Source: an uncultured Eubacteriales bacterium (GTDB lineage Bacteria > Bacillota > Clostridia > Lachnospirales > Lachnospiraceae). Taken from it: a DNA stretch of 6,396 nt. The notes under the pieces are model-generated. The model had not been told where the DNA came from. It saw only the letters and a list, made by a program, of their open reading frames with translations, and made no database searches. This document shows positions 6,169-6,396 of this stretch, one piece after another (the first letter of the stretch is position 1; each line of letters begins with the position of its first letter). The translations under genes were made by a program, and so were the position numbers. The stretch is taken from assembly GCA_900321525.1 (NCBI GenBank), contig ONWL01000132.1, positions 1-6,396 of the forward strand. Reading direction: 5' to 3'.

Positions 6169-6396
6169 CTACTTTTCCCCTGCTACATAATAGCCGGACT
6201 GGAATCGGTCGAAAATCAACGCATTTCATTTTTGCAGGATCTACTTTGCCATCCTCCATCTGACAAAAGTCTCCTTCAAAATCCCACATGCCTACTGCAC
6301 CGGTACCAATGGCAGCTGGATGCCGTCCGGTACCAGTGGATTGGTTTCTTCCGGATAGATTGGCTCCGGCTTCACAGATTCCGGCGCTTCTGTTTC
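6169..6396 (-). pseudogene. C-terminal part of an unrecognised gene, broken by frame changes and cut by the window edge
   Basis: On the minus strand, one frame entering from the edge gives an acidic, proline-rich linker (ETEAPESVKPEPIYPEETNP, 6337-6396) and reaches a TAG at 6292-6294. A second frame is open across it and contains protein-like sequence, GAVGMWDFEGDFCQM then EDGKVDPAKM. The first frame then resumes with NALIFDRFQSGYYVAGEK and a TAG at 6169-6171. One surplus A in ATGAAATGCG (near 6218-6227) would explain the second switch; the first switch falls around 6292-6325. I do not recognise the family. The second frame alone runs on to a TAA at 6131-6133 with a less convincing tail. Two compensating one-base indels, from sequencing error or gene decay, is the simplest reading. 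The terminator at 6028-6067 would serve this gene. Confidence 0.5.

Overview
The window looks like a chromosomal stretch of a gut-type Clostridia bacterium, most likely Lachnospiraceae. This is inferred from moderate GC content, strong AAGGAGG ribosome sites, AT-rich intergenic DNA, a DegV-family lipid-binding gene, and a secreted GH5 protein with CBM6/35-like modules and FIVAR-like helical repeats. No database search was possible.

Layout, left to right. (1) A perfect 20-bp hairpin terminator (25-77) ends a minus-strand gene for a 77-residue membrane protein of unknown function (93-326). (2) A good sigma-A promoter (524-552) drives a plus-strand degV-family gene (623-1449). That gene is broken by an out-of-frame loss of about 43 nt that removes the conserved RGGR segment. 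(3) Two terminators in tandem (1481-1570) separate it from the convergent gene. (4) Next comes a second, exact 99-bp copy of part of degV (1579-1677). Its right end is the same base at which the first copy loses sequence. (5) On the minus strand follow an out-of-frame FIVAR-like remnant (1678-1872) and then a large secreted multimodular protein (1841-5746, 1301 aa): signal peptide, GH5 domain, beta-trefoil, four CBM6/35-like modules, one FIVAR-like module and an EETS-repeat linker. (6) Its AT-rich upstream region has a candidate promoter with a perfect 12-bp palindrome in the spacer. (7) A terminator (6028-6067) closes another minus-strand gene, of which only a frame-broken C-terminal piece (about 6169-6396) is visible.

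The most notable observation is in the GH5 domain. Every active-site position I can place is present (Arg140, His182, Asn245-Glu246, His313, Trp378) except the strand-7 nucleophile, which is Val351 in a GVF motif where the family has GEF. The codon GTG is one base from GAG. If real, this is a catalytically dead GH5 attached to at least four carbohydrate-binding-like modules, in effect a polysaccharide-binding surface protein.

The second theme is damage. Three genes have frame breaks, and the 99-bp exact repeat has ends that suggest an assembly joint rather than biology. The degV break, the repeat and the frame break at the 3' end of the big gene should be treated together as a possible misassembly until reads are checked. 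I found no tRNA, rRNA, CRISPR array, transposase or phage gene, and no clear new multi-gene system.
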